Counted from the first letter of the stretch, positions 23,098 to 33,582 are shown. The stretch is 64,000 bases of DNA from Haloactinomyces albus (GCF_031458135.1 NZ_JAVDXW010000001.1:1736001-1800000), one strand, 5' to 3'. Notes: generated from the letters alone by a model not told the origin. Numbers and translations: made by a program.

Positions 23098-25389
23098 TCA
23101 CGCCGAGGCCGTCCCAGGAGAGGCCGACGTGGCCCCGGAGGGGAAGCGGCGCAGGCGCAGGCTGTTCGACACGACGAAGCCGGAGGACAACGCCATGGCC
23201 CCGCCTGCGATCAGGGGATTCAGCAGCCCCAGCATCGCCAGTGGAATCGCGGCGACGTTGTAGCCGAAGGCCCACACGAGGTTACCGCGAATGGTGCGCA
23301 GCGTGCCGCGGGCGAGCTTGATCGCATCCGGGGCCGCGGTCAGGTCCTCGCGCACCAGGATCAGGTCGGCGGCCTTGATCGCCACGTCGGTACCGGCCAC
23401 CACCGCCAGCCCGAGATCGGCGGTGGCCAGTGCCGGGGCGTCATTGACGCCATCGCCCACGACCGCCACCGCGCGTCCCTCGGACTGCAGCCCACGTACG
23501 ACGTCGACCTTCTCCCCGGGAAGCACTTCCGCGATCGTCTCCTCGATGCCGACCTCGCCTGCCACGGCACTGGCGGTAGCCGCATTGTCCCCGGTCAGCA
23601 GCACAGTGCGGAGGCCGAGCCGATGCAGTTCACGTACGGCCCGCTCCGCGGAGGGCTTGACCAGATCCGCCAGGGCCAGCACGGCGAGCACCCGACCATC
23701 GCACCCGATGACCACGGTCGTCCTCCCCTGCTGCTCCCACTGTTCGCGCTGTCGATCGAGCTCCGGAGGAATCCCCAGACCGCGCTCGGTGAACAGCTTC
23801 GCGCGGCCCGCCAGCACCTCGTGCGCGTCCACGACGCCGGCTGCCCCGAGCCCCGGCTCGTTGGTGAACCGCTCGACCTGCGGCAGCTCACCCAGCTCCG
23901 TGCGTGCTGCCGAACCGATCGCCGCGGCGACCGCGTGTTCCGAGGCCTCCTCCAGCGCACCGGCCAAGCGCAGCACCTCGGCGCGATCGACGTCGTCGGC
24001 GCAGGAGACGTCCACCAGCGACATCCGGCCGGAGGTGACCGTGCCGGTCTTGTCGAACACGACCGTGTCGATGGCGCGCGTGGATTCCAGGGCCTGATAC
24101 CCCTTGAGGAAGATCCCGAGTTGCGCCCCCCGCCCGGACGCCGCCATCAATGCGGTCGGAGTCGCCAGTCCCAGCGCGCACGGACAGGCGATGATCAGTA
24201 CGGACAGGGCCGCCGTGAACGACCGCTCGACCGAACCGTCGACGAGCAGCCATCCGCTGAAGGTGAGCAGCGCGAGCACCAGCACGGTGGGCACGAAGTA
24301 CGCCGAGATGCGGTCGGCCATACGTTGCACGGCAGCCTTGCCCGTCTGCGCCTCTTCGACCAGGCGCACCATCGCGGCGAGCTGGGTGTCTCGCCCCACC
24401 CTGGTGGCTTCGACCACGAGCCGTCCGTTCGAGACCACCGTTCCCCCGGTGACCTCGTCGCCCGCAGCGACCTCGAGCGGAACCGACTCGCCCGTCATCG
24501 AACTGCAGTCGATCGCGGCCTGCCCCTCGACGACACGGCCGTCGGTCGCGATCGTGCCACCGGGCCGGGTGAGGAAACGCTGACCGACCTGCAGATGCTC
24601 GATCGCGATATCGCGCTGTGAACCGTCCTCGAGCAGCACGGTGGCACTTTTGGCACTGAGCTCGGCGAGCGCACGGAGCGCACCCCCGGCCTTGCGCTGT
24701 GCCCTGGCTTCGAAGTACCTGCCCGCCAGGACGAAGGTCGTGACCCCGGCGGCCACCTCCAGATACGCCACGCCTTTCGAGTTCAGCAGCAGCCACAGGC
24801 CGGAGGCGTCGGAGGTGACGTCGGCACTGGTGAACATCGCGTACAGCGACCAGACACCGGCGGCGGTGATACCGATCGAGACCAGCGTATCCATCGAGGA
24901 CGAGCCGTGCCGCGCGTTGACGAACGCTGCCCGGTGGAAGGGCCAGGCCGACCATCCCGCGACCGGCAGTGCGAGAGCCACGAGCAACCATTGCCAGCCC
25001 GGGAAGCGCGCCGCGGGCATGACCGTGAACAGGATGGCCAGGTCCGCCAGCGGAACGAACAGCAGCACGGAGACCACGAGTCTGCGCCACAGGTCGCGCG
25101 TACGGTCCTCGGAATGCGCTGCGGGCTCGTCCGCAGCGGCCGGGCGAATCACCTCGGCGCTGTAGCCCGCCTTCTGCACGGTTTCCGTGAGCACGTCGTC
25201 GTCGGCCGGTGCGGGCACTGTCACGCTCGCACGCGCGGTCGCATAGTTGACACTGGCCCGCACACCGTCGAGCTTGTTCAGCTTGCGTTCGACGCGGACC
25301 GCACAGGCAGCACAGGTCATACCACTCACAGCCAGCTCCACATCACGCTCGGTGGCTGTCTCTTCGGTGAGCGACGGAGTCGCCGACAT
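23098..25389 (-). CDS. copA: Copper-transporting P1B-type ATPase
   Basis: A 763-residue heavy-metal pump. One N-terminal metal-binding domain with GMTCAAC (residues 23-29), CPC in the transport helix (IIACPCALGLATPT), phosphorylation motif DKTGTVT, TGDN and GDGVNDAPAL are all present, with an N..S..NSLRLRR last-helix region typical of Cu+ exporters. The nucleotide-binding-domain motif normally SEHP reads SEHAV, an Ala in place of the Pro. ATG at 25389 has AGGTG just upstream; an in-frame GTG at 25401 is the alternative. Divergent from a SigC-like sigma factor and convergent with a CopD/CtaG protein. Confidence 0.92.
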   Translation of the reverse strand: MSATPSLTEETATERDVELAVSGMTCAACAVRVERKLNKLDGVRASVNYATARASVTVPAPADDDVLTETVQKAGYSAEVIRPAAADEPAAHSEDRTRDLWRRLVVSVLLFVPLADLAILFTVMPAARFPGWQWLLVALALPVAGWSAWPFHRAAFVNARHGSSSMDTLVSIGITAAGVWSLYAMFTSADVTSDASGLWLLLNSKGVAYLEVAAGVTTFVLAGRYFEARAQRKAGGALRALAELSAKSATVLLEDGSQRDIAIEHLQVGQRFLTRPGGTIATDGRVVEGQAAIDCSSMTGESVPLEVAAGDEVTGGTVVSNGRLVVEATRVGRDTQLAAMVRLVEEAQTGKAAVQRMADRISAYFVPTVLVLALLTFSGWLLVDGSVERSFTAALSVLIIACPCALGLATPTALMAASGRGAQLGIFLKGYQALESTRAIDTVVFDKTGTVTSGRMSLVDVSCADDVDRAEVLRLAGALEEASEHAVAAAIGSAARTELGELPQVERFTNEPGLGAAGVVDAHEVLAGRAKLFTERGLGIPPELDRQREQWEQQGRTTVVIGCDGRVLAVLALADLVKPSAERAVRELHRLGLRTVLLTGDNAATASAVAGEVGIEETIAEVLPGEKVDVVRGLQSEGRAVAVVGDGVNDAPALATADLGLAVVAGTDVAIKAADLILVREDLTAAPDAIKLARGTLRTIRGNLVWAFGYNVAAIPLAMLGLLNPLIAGGAMALSSGFVVSNSLRLRRFPSGATSASPGTASA

Positions 25390-25701
25390 GGTCACCTGCA
25401 CCTTTCCGTAACGGTCGAACCACAGCGGGATCGGACAAGAACCGCAGCGGGCTCACGGTACCGAGCCCCGCGGACAGGGTCTCGGTCGTCGTCGCGGGAG
25501 TCCACACGGTGCGGGTCGTCCGAACGGCCTCCCCGGTTCCCGGCGCCGCTGCGAGTTCCTCTCGGGAGCGAAGGTATTGTGCCCTGCGGTGGAGATACGG
25601 CCGAGGGGTTGCCCGCGTGGGTCCCGCGCGTGTTTCGGGGCCGCCGTGATGTCCCGGGAGCGAGGAGGACGCACCGGTACCCGCTGCCCGGAGCCTGGTG
25701 G
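25390..25701. other. Divergent regulatory region copA / SigC-like gene
   Basis: 312 bases. GGGCTC (25449-25454) and GAGCCC (25463-25468) form a perfect inverted repeat around an ACGGTACC spacer, close to the copA side, and could be an operator. No CsoR-type GTACCCC box was recognised. The sigma-gene side is GC-rich with no clear promoter and no small gene. Confidence 0.4.
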
Positions 25702-26277
25702 ATGACGGTGGACGACCAGCAACTGACACGGTATGCGATCGCGGCGAGGCAGGGCGACCGTGCGGCCGCCGCCGCCTTTGTCCGGGGTACGCAGCGGCAG
25801 GTTTGGCAGCTGCTGCGATACCTGACCGACCCTCGCCATGCCGAGGACCTCACCCAGGACTGCTACGTGCGGGCTTTCTCCTCGCTGCCCTCGTTTCGGG
25901 GCGATTCCTCCGCACGCAGCTGGCTCCTGGCGATCGCACGCCGCGTCGCCGCCGATCACCTGCGCAGGCGGCGCAGGCGTCCGCAGCAGGCCGATTGTGC
26001 GGACTGGCAGGCAGCCGCCGAGCACGCCCAGCCGTCCGAACCACCGGACATGGTCGAGGGTTACGCGCTCCGCACCGCCCTCGGCGCTCTCGATCCGGAC
26101 CGGCGGGAGGCATTCGTACTCACCCAGGTGCTGGGGCTCAGCTACGAGGAAACCGCCCGGGTCTGCGGCTGCAGAACCGGCACGGTGCGCTCCCGGGTGT
26201 CCAGGGCCCGCTCCGACCTCGCCGAACGCCTGCGCAGTGCGGACCCACCCGCTCGTGCCGTTGACGGGGACGGGTAG
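25702..26277 (+). CDS. ECF sigma factor, SigC-like
   Basis: A 191-residue group 4 sigma-70 factor. Region 2 contains EDLTQDCYVRAFSSLPSFRG and SWLLAIARRVAADHLRR; region 4 contains LGLSYEETARVCGCRTGTVRSRVSRAR, whose VCGC-GT-RSR pattern I recall in M. tuberculosis SigC, as is the opening AFVRGTQRQVWQLLRYL. SigC in that species has been tied to copper acquisition, which fits the divergent copA here. No anti-sigma gene is adjacent, also as for SigC. ATG at 25702 gives the expected length; no strong ribosome site precedes it. The frame stays open upstream but without conservation. Confidence 0.85.
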   Translation: MTVDDQQLTRYAIAARQGDRAAAAAFVRGTQRQVWQLLRYLTDPRHAEDLTQDCYVRAFSSLPSFRGDSSARSWLLAIARRVAADHLRRRRRRPQQADCADWQAAAEHAQPSEPPDMVEGYALRTALGALDPDRREAFVLTQVLGLSYEETARVCGCRTGTVRSRVSRARSDLAERLRSADPPARAVDGDG

Positions 26278-27768
<1,491 letters not shown>

Positions 27769-27977
27769 GCGCGCACGTCCTCCACCCACAGCCACAACTG
27801 ATCACCGCGTGTCACCGGTGCAAAAAATGAGTGCTCTTACTGATTCGCACCATCCCCGTTCTTGGGGCAAGATCGTGACACGCAGACACGTGGCGGTCCC
27901 GGCGTGCCTGCCCCGTCAAGGCGGCACGCCGGGTTACCGTTACGGCTGGTGACATGCAGTAGCGGGAGGCGCCCAAT

Positions 27978-28019
27978 TCCTGGCCGAGATGGGAAGGCTC
28001 CTGGCCGAGATGGGGAGGC
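27978..28019 (+). repeat. Tandem 21-bp duplication covering the sepH ribosome site
   Basis: Two adjacent 21-base copies, 27978-27998 and 27999-28019, differ at one base (GGGAAGGC versus GGGGAGGC). Each carries a purine-rich ribosome-binding core, and an ATG-containing GAGATGG. The second copy places GGGGAGG six bases before the sepH ATG at 28025. Confidence 0.85.
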
Positions 28020-28024
28020 TGCGT

Positions 28025-29242
28025 ATGCGAGCGCTACGGGTGGTCGGGCTCGACGAGGACGGCGAGACCGTCATCTGTGAGGACCCCGACAACGGCGAAC
28101 GCTTTTCCGTGACCGCGGACGAACGTCTGCGGGCTGCTGCCCGAGGCGATCTGACCCGGCTCGGCCAGGCACAGATCGAGATGGAAGCCCAGATGCGGCC
28201 CCGTGAGATCCAGGCCCGCATCCGTGGTGGCGCTTCCGTCGAGCAGGTCGCGGCAGCCTCCGGCCTTCCGGAGCAGCGCGTCGAGCGCTACGCCTACCCC
28301 GTGCTGCTGGAGCGTGCCCAAACCGCCGAGAAGGCCCAGCGGGCACATCCGGTTCGCGAGGACGGGCCGGACGTGCAGACACTCGGTGAGGTCGTCGCGC
28401 ACACCTTCGGGATGCGCGGGCACGACTACACGGAGACGACGTGGGACTCGTGGCGCGGGGAGGACGGCAAGTGGGTCGTCCAACTGTGCTGGCAGGCGGG
28501 CAAGTCCGAGAACACCGCCTACTGGGCGTTTCACCCGGGTGCGCACGGAGGGACGGTCGCCGCGCTGGACGAACACGCCGTCGACCTCCTCGATCCCTCC
28601 CCCAATCGCCCGCTGCGCACCGTGCGTCCGGTGACCGAACTGGCGCGGGAAGCACTCGAACTCGACCAGAGCGGTGCGGAGGAGAGCGCGGCGGACGACC
28701 TCGGCATCGGCCGGACCTCGAGTCCCGTTGCGGAGCAGGCATCACCCCGGCCGGAGCGGGACGCCGCACTCCCCCCTGCTTCCCAGTTCGGTACCCAGCC
28801 CGGCCCGCAGGTCGGTCCCCAGGTCGGCGCGGAGGCAACACCACCACCGGCACGGCCGACACCGCAGGTACCGCCTGTCGCTAGTGGCCTGCACCTCGAT
28901 GCCCCACCCGGCAGCGGTCAGCCCGGTGGAGCAATGCCCGGTGGAGCAGCACCCGGTGGAGCAATGCCCGGTGGAACAGCGCCCGGTGGAACAGCGCCCG
29001 GTGGCGCCCACCCCGCTGGATCGGCAACCGGCGAGGCCACGAACGGGAGGAGTGGGCGAACCGAGACCGGTGAGCAGGTGGACTCCCTGCCCACGGAAGC
29101 CTCCGAAGCGACGAACGCTCTCGGCGACGAATCCGCACTGGACTCCACCACGGCCGAACAGAGCCAACGCCGAGGACGCAAGAATCACCCGATCGTGCCT
29201 TCTTGGGAGGACGTGCTGCTCGGCGTTCGCTCGCACCGCTGA
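28025..29242 (+). CDS. sepH: Septation protein SepH (DUF3071 family)
   Basis: A 405-residue FtsZ regulator conserved across actinomycetes. The N-terminal DUF3071 domain (residues 1-185) opens with MRALRVVGLDEDGE and contains a helix-turn-helix-like segment SVEQVAAASGLPEQRVERYAYPV; the central part is a Pro/Gly/Ala-rich linker with PGGA repeats; the C-terminus ends with the conserved PSWEDVLLGVRS. In Streptomyces and Mycobacterium SepH binds FtsZ and promotes Z-ring assembly. ATG at 28025 is chosen for the strong ribosome site and the conserved N-terminus; upstream in-frame ATGs lie in the 21-bp duplication. Confidence 0.93.
   Translation: MRALRVVGLDEDGETVICEDPDNGERFSVTADERLRAAARGDLTRLGQAQIEMEAQMRPREIQARIRGGASVEQVAAASGLPEQRVERYAYPVLLERAQTAEKAQRAHPVREDGPDVQTLGEVVAHTFGMRGHDYTETTWDSWRGEDGKWVVQLCWQAGKSENTAYWAFHPGAHGGTVAALDEHAVDLLDPSPNRPLRTVRPVTELAREALELDQSGAEESAADDLGIGRTSSPVAEQASPRPERDAALPPASQFGTQPGPQVGPQVGAEATPPPARPTPQVPPVASGLHLDAPPGSGQPGGAMPGGAAPGGAMPGGTAPGGTAPGGAHPAGSATGEATNGRSGRTETGEQVDSLPTEASEATNALGDESALDSTTAEQSQRRGRKNHPIVPSWEDVLLGVRSHR
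28921..29009 (+). repeat. 15-bp repeats coding the PGGA linker of SepH
   Basis: Six imperfect 15-base units of the form GCCCGGTGGAGCAAT encode PGGAM/PGGAA/PGGTA pentapeptides. They lie in the disordered linker and are likely to vary in number between strains. Confidence 0.8.
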
Positions 29243-29260
29243 ACAGACACGGTCTCCCAG

Positions 29261-29294
29261 CGGTCGGTCAATTTCGCGAGAAATTGGCCGACCG
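29261..29294. terminator. Convergent terminator of the AATTTC-GCGA-GAAATT family
   Basis: A 15-bp stem (one G-T pair) from CGGTCGGTCAATTTC (29261-29275) to GAAATTGGCCGACCG (29280-29294), loop GCGA, between sepH (+) and the DUF2537 gene (-). The core is the reverse complement of the core at 12167-12182. Confidence 0.7.
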
Positions 29295-29306
29295 ACTCGG
29301 CACGCG

Positions 29307-30014
29307 CTACCCCAGCAAGTCGAGCAGCAGGGCGAACCAGGCCAGGAGGATCCCTCCTGCCGTGCCCAACGCCACCCAACGCCACACCGGAACGCGCCGT
29401 CCCAGCCAGATCGAGGGAGCGAACCCTGCGGCCATCGCCGCGTTGACGATCAGCGCCAGAAGCACACTGACCTCCGCCAGCCCGGACGAGACGATGACGA
29501 GCGCGATGGTGACGAGGGCGGCGACGAGCGCACTCACGGTCAGACCGGTGGCCCACGGTGTCGGCTCGGCTTCACCCGTGGCCGGCAAGCCCTGCCCCAC
29601 GGAGCGGGCATGCGGCGAAGTCCACCGTGAGGTGTCCTCCGGTCCCTCCCGGTCGAGCCGCTGCGGGACAGCCCGATGCACCTGCCCGCTGCTCGGATCC
29701 ACGTACTCGACCGCGACATCGATCTCCGCCGCCAGGCGGGTCGCGAGTTGCCGCCCGCGCCGCTCCACCGCCCGTGCGGCGAAGTCGGCATCCGCCCCCT
29801 CGCGTTCGGCGACCCTGCCTGCCACATGTGCCCATTCGTGCAGCGCTTCGAGCAAGGCGCCGGACACCGGGAGATGAGCCGGGTCACGTTCGGTGTGGTC
29901 GTACGAGCGGAGCAGCACCGCGCGCCCCGACCGCGCGCGCAGTTCCAGCGTCGACTCCCGTGTACCCGTGTCCGTGGCGGCCGTACTCCTCGCCCGACTC
30001 ACCGATCGACTCAC
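29307..30014 (-). CDS. DUF2537-family membrane protein
   Basis: A 235-residue protein. The C-terminal 90 residues, from TPWATGLTVSALVAAL, form three or four membrane helices and match the DUF2537 family (Rv0882 in M. tuberculosis from memory). The N-terminal 140 residues are soluble and charged and contain GALLEALHEWAHVAGRV, which may be a separate domain. Function is unknown. GTG at 30014 overlaps the TrmH stop (GTGA), so the two genes are coupled. Together with sepH and TrmH the order matches the mycobacterial neighbourhood. Confidence 0.8.
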   Translation of the reverse strand: MSRSVSRARSTAATDTGTRESTLELRARSGRAVLLRSYDHTERDPAHLPVSGALLEALHEWAHVAGRVAEREGADADFAARAVERRGRQLATRLAAEIDVAVEYVDPSSGQVHRAVPQRLDREGPEDTSRWTSPHARSVGQGLPATGEAEPTPWATGLTVSALVAALVTIALVIVSSGLAEVSVLLALIVNAAMAAGFAPSIWLGRRVPVWRWVALGTAGGILLAWFALLLDLLG

Positions 30015-30862
30015 CGTCCGCCTCCCACGGCCCCCTCGCCGATGGCGTGGAAGGCGATCGCTGCCGAGGTGGCGACGTTGAGTGAGTCCACCCCGTCGGC
30101 CATGGGAATGCGGACCGTCACATCCGCAGCCGCGAAGGCCTGCTCGGTCAGGCCCGGCCCTTCGGAACCCAACAGCAGCGCGACGGGCCCCTGGTGCAGC
30201 TCCGCCGCATGCAGCGGCACCGCACTCGGTTGCGGAGACAGCGCGGCGATCCGGAAACCGCCGTCACTCAACAGCTTCAGATCGGCGGGCCAGGAGTGCA
30301 TGCGCGCGAACGGCACACGCAACACGTGTCCCATCGACACACGGACACTGCGCCGATACAGCGGATCCGAACACCCGGACCCGAGTAGCAATCCGTCGAT
30401 GCCGAGTGCGGCGGCATTGCGGAACAGCGACCCGAGGTTCTCGTGATCACCGATGCCTTCCAGCACGGCCAGGCGCCGCGCCGTGGCGGTCAACTGCGCG
30501 GGTTCGACCTCGGGTGCGCGATCGGCGATGGCCAGCACACCCCGGTTCAGATGGAAACCGACAATCCCGGCCATCACCTCGGCGTCAACGATATAGGCGG
30601 GCACATCGAGATCGACGATCTCGTCCGCGAGTTCCTCGATGCGCCGCCGCACTCCGAGCAGAGCGCGGACCGGGTAGGGGGAGGCGAGCATGCGCCGAAC
30701 CACGACGACGCCCTCCGCGATGACCAGTCCCCGGCCACCGGGACGGTCGGGGCGCCGGTCGGCGGTCGACAGATCACGGAAGTCGTCGACCCGTCGGTCC
30801 TCCACTGCGGTCACTTCGATCAGCCGCGCCACGCCGTTCATTTTTTCATTCGCCACGCGCAC
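30011..30862 (-). CDS. SpoU/TrmH-family RNA 2'-O-methyltransferase
   Basis: A 283-residue SPOUT enzyme that uses SAM to methylate a ribose in tRNA or rRNA; the exact target is not evident. The three family motifs are visible: LEGIGDHENLGSLFRNAAALG, VALLLGSEGPGL and VRIPMADGVDSLNVATSAAI. A shorter N-terminal substrate-binding domain precedes them. GTG at 30862 is used; GTG at 30856 and ATG at 30841 are alternatives because the Shine-Dalgarno is weak. The gene overlaps the DUF2537 start and is divergent from an MFS exporter. Confidence 0.88.
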   Translation of the reverse strand: MRVANEKMNGVARLIEVTAVEDRRVDDFRDLSTADRRPDRPGGRGLVIAEGVVVVRRMLASPYPVRALLGVRRRIEELADEIVDLDVPAYIVDAEVMAGIVGFHLNRGVLAIADRAPEVEPAQLTATARRLAVLEGIGDHENLGSLFRNAAALGIDGLLLGSGCSDPLYRRSVRVSMGHVLRVPFARMHSWPADLKLLSDGGFRIAALSPQPSAVPLHAAELHQGPVALLLGSEGPGLTEQAFAAADVTVRIPMADGVDSLNVATSAAIAFHAIGEGAVGGGR

Positions 30863-30910
30863 CCATCCGCACGCCGCCCACCTCGGCGGTGGCCAATGTC
30901 ACCCGGGGTG

Positions 30911-30942
30911 CAACAAGATTAGTTGGCATAAATCAACGGTTG
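30911..30942. promoter_or_regulatory. CAAC/GTTG half-site array upstream of the Bcr/CflA exporter
   Basis: In an AT-rich stretch, CAAC (30911), GTTG (30922), CAAC (30934) and GTTG (30939) alternate at roughly helical spacing, followed by GTTCGTTGAAC (about 30945-30955). This may be an operator for the exporter or the divergent TrmH gene. No regulator is adjacent. Confidence 0.35.
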
Positions 30943-30994
30943 CGTTCGTTGAACGGAATCGCAGCGAAGTGTTGCCGATCCGAGGAGGAAAGCC

Positions 30995-32368
30995 GTGGAG
31001 GAACAGACTTCCCCGCCCGGAAGAACCGATGCGGCAGTCGGCGGCAGCAACTCCAGCTTGCGACGGAAGGTGCGTTTCGCACTGATCCTCGGTGGGCTGA
31101 CTGCGTTCGGCCCCCTGTCCATGGACATGTACCTGCCCGCTCTACCGCAGCTGACCGAGGACCTGGGGGCCACGACAGCACAGGCCCAGCTCACTCTGAC
31201 GTCGGTGCTGCTCGGCTTGGCCTTCGGCCAGCTCATCGCCGGACCGCTCAGCGATTCCGTCGGTCGGCGCAAGCCGCTCATGGTCGGCCTCGGGGTCTAC
31301 ATCACCGCCTCGGTGCTGTGCGCGCTGTCCGAGTCCGTCTACGCGCTGGCTGCCCTCCGCTTCCTGCAAGGGCTCGGTGCCGCCGCCGGCATGGTCATCG
31401 CTCGTGCCTCGGTACGCGACCTCTACTCGGGGCTGGAGGTCGCCCGGTTCTTCTCCGGATTGATGCTGGTCACCGGATTGGCACCGATCCTCGCGCCGGT
31501 CATCGGCGGGCAGATTCTGACCTACACCACATGGCGTGGGGTTTTCGTCGTACTGACCACGTTCGGCGTACTGCTGATGTCGGTGGTCGTGTTCGCGCTC
31601 CCGGAGACCAAACCGCCGGAGTGGCGCCAGCCCACCCGGCTGAAGAGCACTTTCGCCACCTTCGGTCGGTTGATCGCCGAGCCATCATTCCTCGGCAACG
31701 CACTCACCGCCGGACTCGCGATGGCCGCGATGTTCGCCTACATCTCCGGTTCATCCTTCGTCCTGCAGGACATCTACGGCATGTCCCCGCAGACCTACAG
31801 CCTCGTCTTCAGCATGAACGCGATCGGGCTGGTCGCCGCCGGACAGGTCAACGCCAGACTGGTCGGGCGGGTGGCCACGGAGTCGCAGTTGCTGCTCAGC
31901 GCTCTCACCTCGGCCTCGGTCGCCGGAGTCCTGCTGGTCAGTACCGTCCTTTTCGGGCTTCCCCTGCCGGTGCTCCTGGCGGCGCTGTTCGTGATGATCG
32001 CCAGTCTCGGCTTCGTCATGCCCAACACCACGACGCTGGTGCTGGCCAATCACCGGGAGGTATCGGGCTCGGCGTCCGCGCTTCTCGGGGTCAGCCAGTT
32101 CGTGGTCGGCGCACTCGCCGCACCGCTGGTCGGTCTGGGCGGTGTCGGCTCGGCCCTGCCCATGGTGTTGGTGATGTTCGGAGTGGTGCTCGCCGCGACC
32201 ACCGTGTATGTGACGCTCGGACGCCGGGCCTCTCACTCGGCCGAGCGCGTCACCGTGGCCAGTGGCCACAGCACCGGCGGTGACAGCAGCGGCGATCACA
32301 GCACCTCGTCCGGGGCGGCCCGGAGCTCCCCCACCGAGTCGGCGCGGGAGCGTTCCGCCGAGCGCTGA
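30995..32368 (+). CDS. MFS drug exporter, Bcr/CflA type
   Basis: A 457-residue major facilitator with 12 predicted helices. FGPLSMDMYLPALPQ in helix 1, GQLIAGPLSDSVGRRKP in the helix 2-3 loop and RFLQGLGAAAGMVIARA in helix 4 (motif C region) are characteristic of the Bcr/CflA subfamily, which exports bicyclomycin, chloramphenicol or sulfonamides and sometimes cysteine. The C-terminal 45 residues are a Ser/Thr/His-rich disordered tail. GAGGAGGAA precedes the GTG at 30995. A second member of the family is at 41120. Confidence 0.87.
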   Translation: MEEQTSPPGRTDAAVGGSNSSLRRKVRFALILGGLTAFGPLSMDMYLPALPQLTEDLGATTAQAQLTLTSVLLGLAFGQLIAGPLSDSVGRRKPLMVGLGVYITASVLCALSESVYALAALRFLQGLGAAAGMVIARASVRDLYSGLEVARFFSGLMLVTGLAPILAPVIGGQILTYTTWRGVFVVLTTFGVLLMSVVVFALPETKPPEWRQPTRLKSTFATFGRLIAEPSFLGNALTAGLAMAAMFAYISGSSFVLQDIYGMSPQTYSLVFSMNAIGLVAAGQVNARLVGRVATESQLLLSALTSASVAGVLLVSTVLFGLPLPVLLAALFVMIASLGFVMPNTTTLVLANHREVSGSASALLGVSQFVVGALAAPLVGLGGVGSALPMVLVMFGVVLAATTVYVTLGRRASHSAERVTVASGHSTGGDSSGDHSTSSGAARSSPTESARERSAER

Positions 32369-32406
32369 GGCCGGTTGCGATTTCGTGCGCTCGGCAACAG
32401 GCCGGT

Positions 32407-32432
32407 ATCCTGCGATGCGATCCTGCGATGCG
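32407..32432 (+). repeat. Tandem 13-bp duplication
   Basis: ATCCTGCGATGCG occurs twice in direct succession (32407-32419, 32420-32432), followed by ATACAG, in the space between the exporter and the aldo/keto reductase. No role is evident. Confidence 0.7.
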
Positions 32433-32516
32433 ATACAGCCGCCCCCGGAGCGGGAGAGGCGCATCCCACTTTCCCGAGGGGCGACGGTGCTGATCCGCCG
32501 GTGCTAACTTCGTTCC

Positions 32517-33452
32517 ATGGCCCCACTCGGCAGCACGGATTTGGACGTTTTCCCGATTTGCCTCGGCGGTAACGTGTTCGGCTGGACGGCCGATCGCGCC
32601 GAGTCGTACACGGTGCTCGACGCCTATGTGGCCGCGGGGGGCAACTTCATCGACACCGCCGACTCGTACTCGGCCTTTGCCGCGGGAAATGAAGGCGGTG
32701 AATCCGAGACGGTCCTCGGCGAGTGGCTGCGTGCGCGCGGCAACCGCGACAGCATCGTCCTCGCGACCAAGGTCGGCAAGTGGGATCGGCGTCCGGGCCT
32801 GTCGCCTGCGAACATCCGGGCGGCTGCCGAGGACTCGCTGCGCCGCCTCGGCACCGACCACATCGATCTCTACTACGCCCACGAAGACGATCGATCGACG
32901 CCGCTGGAAGAGACGCTGAGCGCCTTCGACGAACTGGTACGCGCGGGCAAGGTCCGCCACATCGCGGCTTCCAACTACACCGCGCCACGCCTGGCCGAGG
33001 CGCTGGCCGTGTCCGACCGCGAGGGCCTCGCCCGGTATCGGGCACTGCAACCACATTACAATCTCGTCGAGCGCGCCGAGTACGAACGGGAGCTCGCCGG
33101 CCTCGCCGCAGCGGAGAATCTCACCGTGCTCCCGTACTACGCGCTGGCGAAGGGTTTTCTGACGGGCAAGTACCGGCCGGGAAACGATCTCTCGAACAGC
33201 CCTCGTGCCACGGGCGCCCGCTCCTACCTCGACGAGCGGGGCGTCAAGGTGCTGGCCGCTCTCGACGAGATCGCCACGCTGCGTAATGTCTCGATTCCTG
33301 CTGTCTCACTCGCATGGCTGATCGCTCAGGAGAACGTGGGTGCTCCGATCGCCAGCGCACGTACCACCGAACAGCTCACCACGATCCTGCCCGCGGCCGA
33401 GATCACGCTGACCGAGGTCGAACTGAAGCGCCTGCACATCGCCTCCGTCTGA
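32517..33452 (+). CDS. Aldo/keto reductase
   Basis: A 311-residue NADPH-dependent (beta/alpha)8-barrel oxidoreductase. The catalytic tetrad is Asp46, Tyr51, Lys85 and His122 (NFIDTADSY, LATKVG, YYAHEDD). The SNYTAPRLAEAL and LPYYALAKGFLTGKY segments are typical of the YajO/general stress protein 69-like branch. Substrate unknown. There is no Shine-Dalgarno; a -10-like TAACTT ends six bases before the ATG, suggesting leaderless translation. Confidence 0.87.
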   Translation: MAPLGSTDLDVFPICLGGNVFGWTADRAESYTVLDAYVAAGGNFIDTADSYSAFAAGNEGGESETVLGEWLRARGNRDSIVLATKVGKWDRRPGLSPANIRAAAEDSLRRLGTDHIDLYYAHEDDRSTPLEETLSAFDELVRAGKVRHIAASNYTAPRLAEALAVSDREGLARYRALQPHYNLVERAEYERELAGLAAAENLTVLPYYALAKGFLTGKYRPGNDLSNSPRATGARSYLDERGVKVLAALDEIATLRNVSIPAVSLAWLIAQENVGAPIASARTTEQLTTILPAAEITLTEVELKRLHIASV

Positions 33453-33582
33453 GCAGTCCGAACAGCGAAGCACCACCGTTTTGGCCCCTGGTACGGGCGC
33501 TGCCGATGTGCCACCGTGAATTTCCTGCTGACCAGCCTTGAGGCCGCTGTGATCGGCCGGGAAAGCGGGGGAGGTACGGCAC

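Noticed and set aside
20756-23263. 835-codon plus-strand frame overlapping the CopD/CtaG gene
   Set aside because: Arg/Gly/Pro-rich frame-shifted shadow without membrane helices or motifs.
23050-24621. 523-codon plus-strand frame opposite copA
   Set aside because: Antisense of a P-type ATPase with complete motifs; starts within the terminator palindrome.
28921-29009. Repeat array as a regulatory element
   Set aside because: In frame within sepH and encodes a Pro/Gly linker; ordinary coding low complexity.
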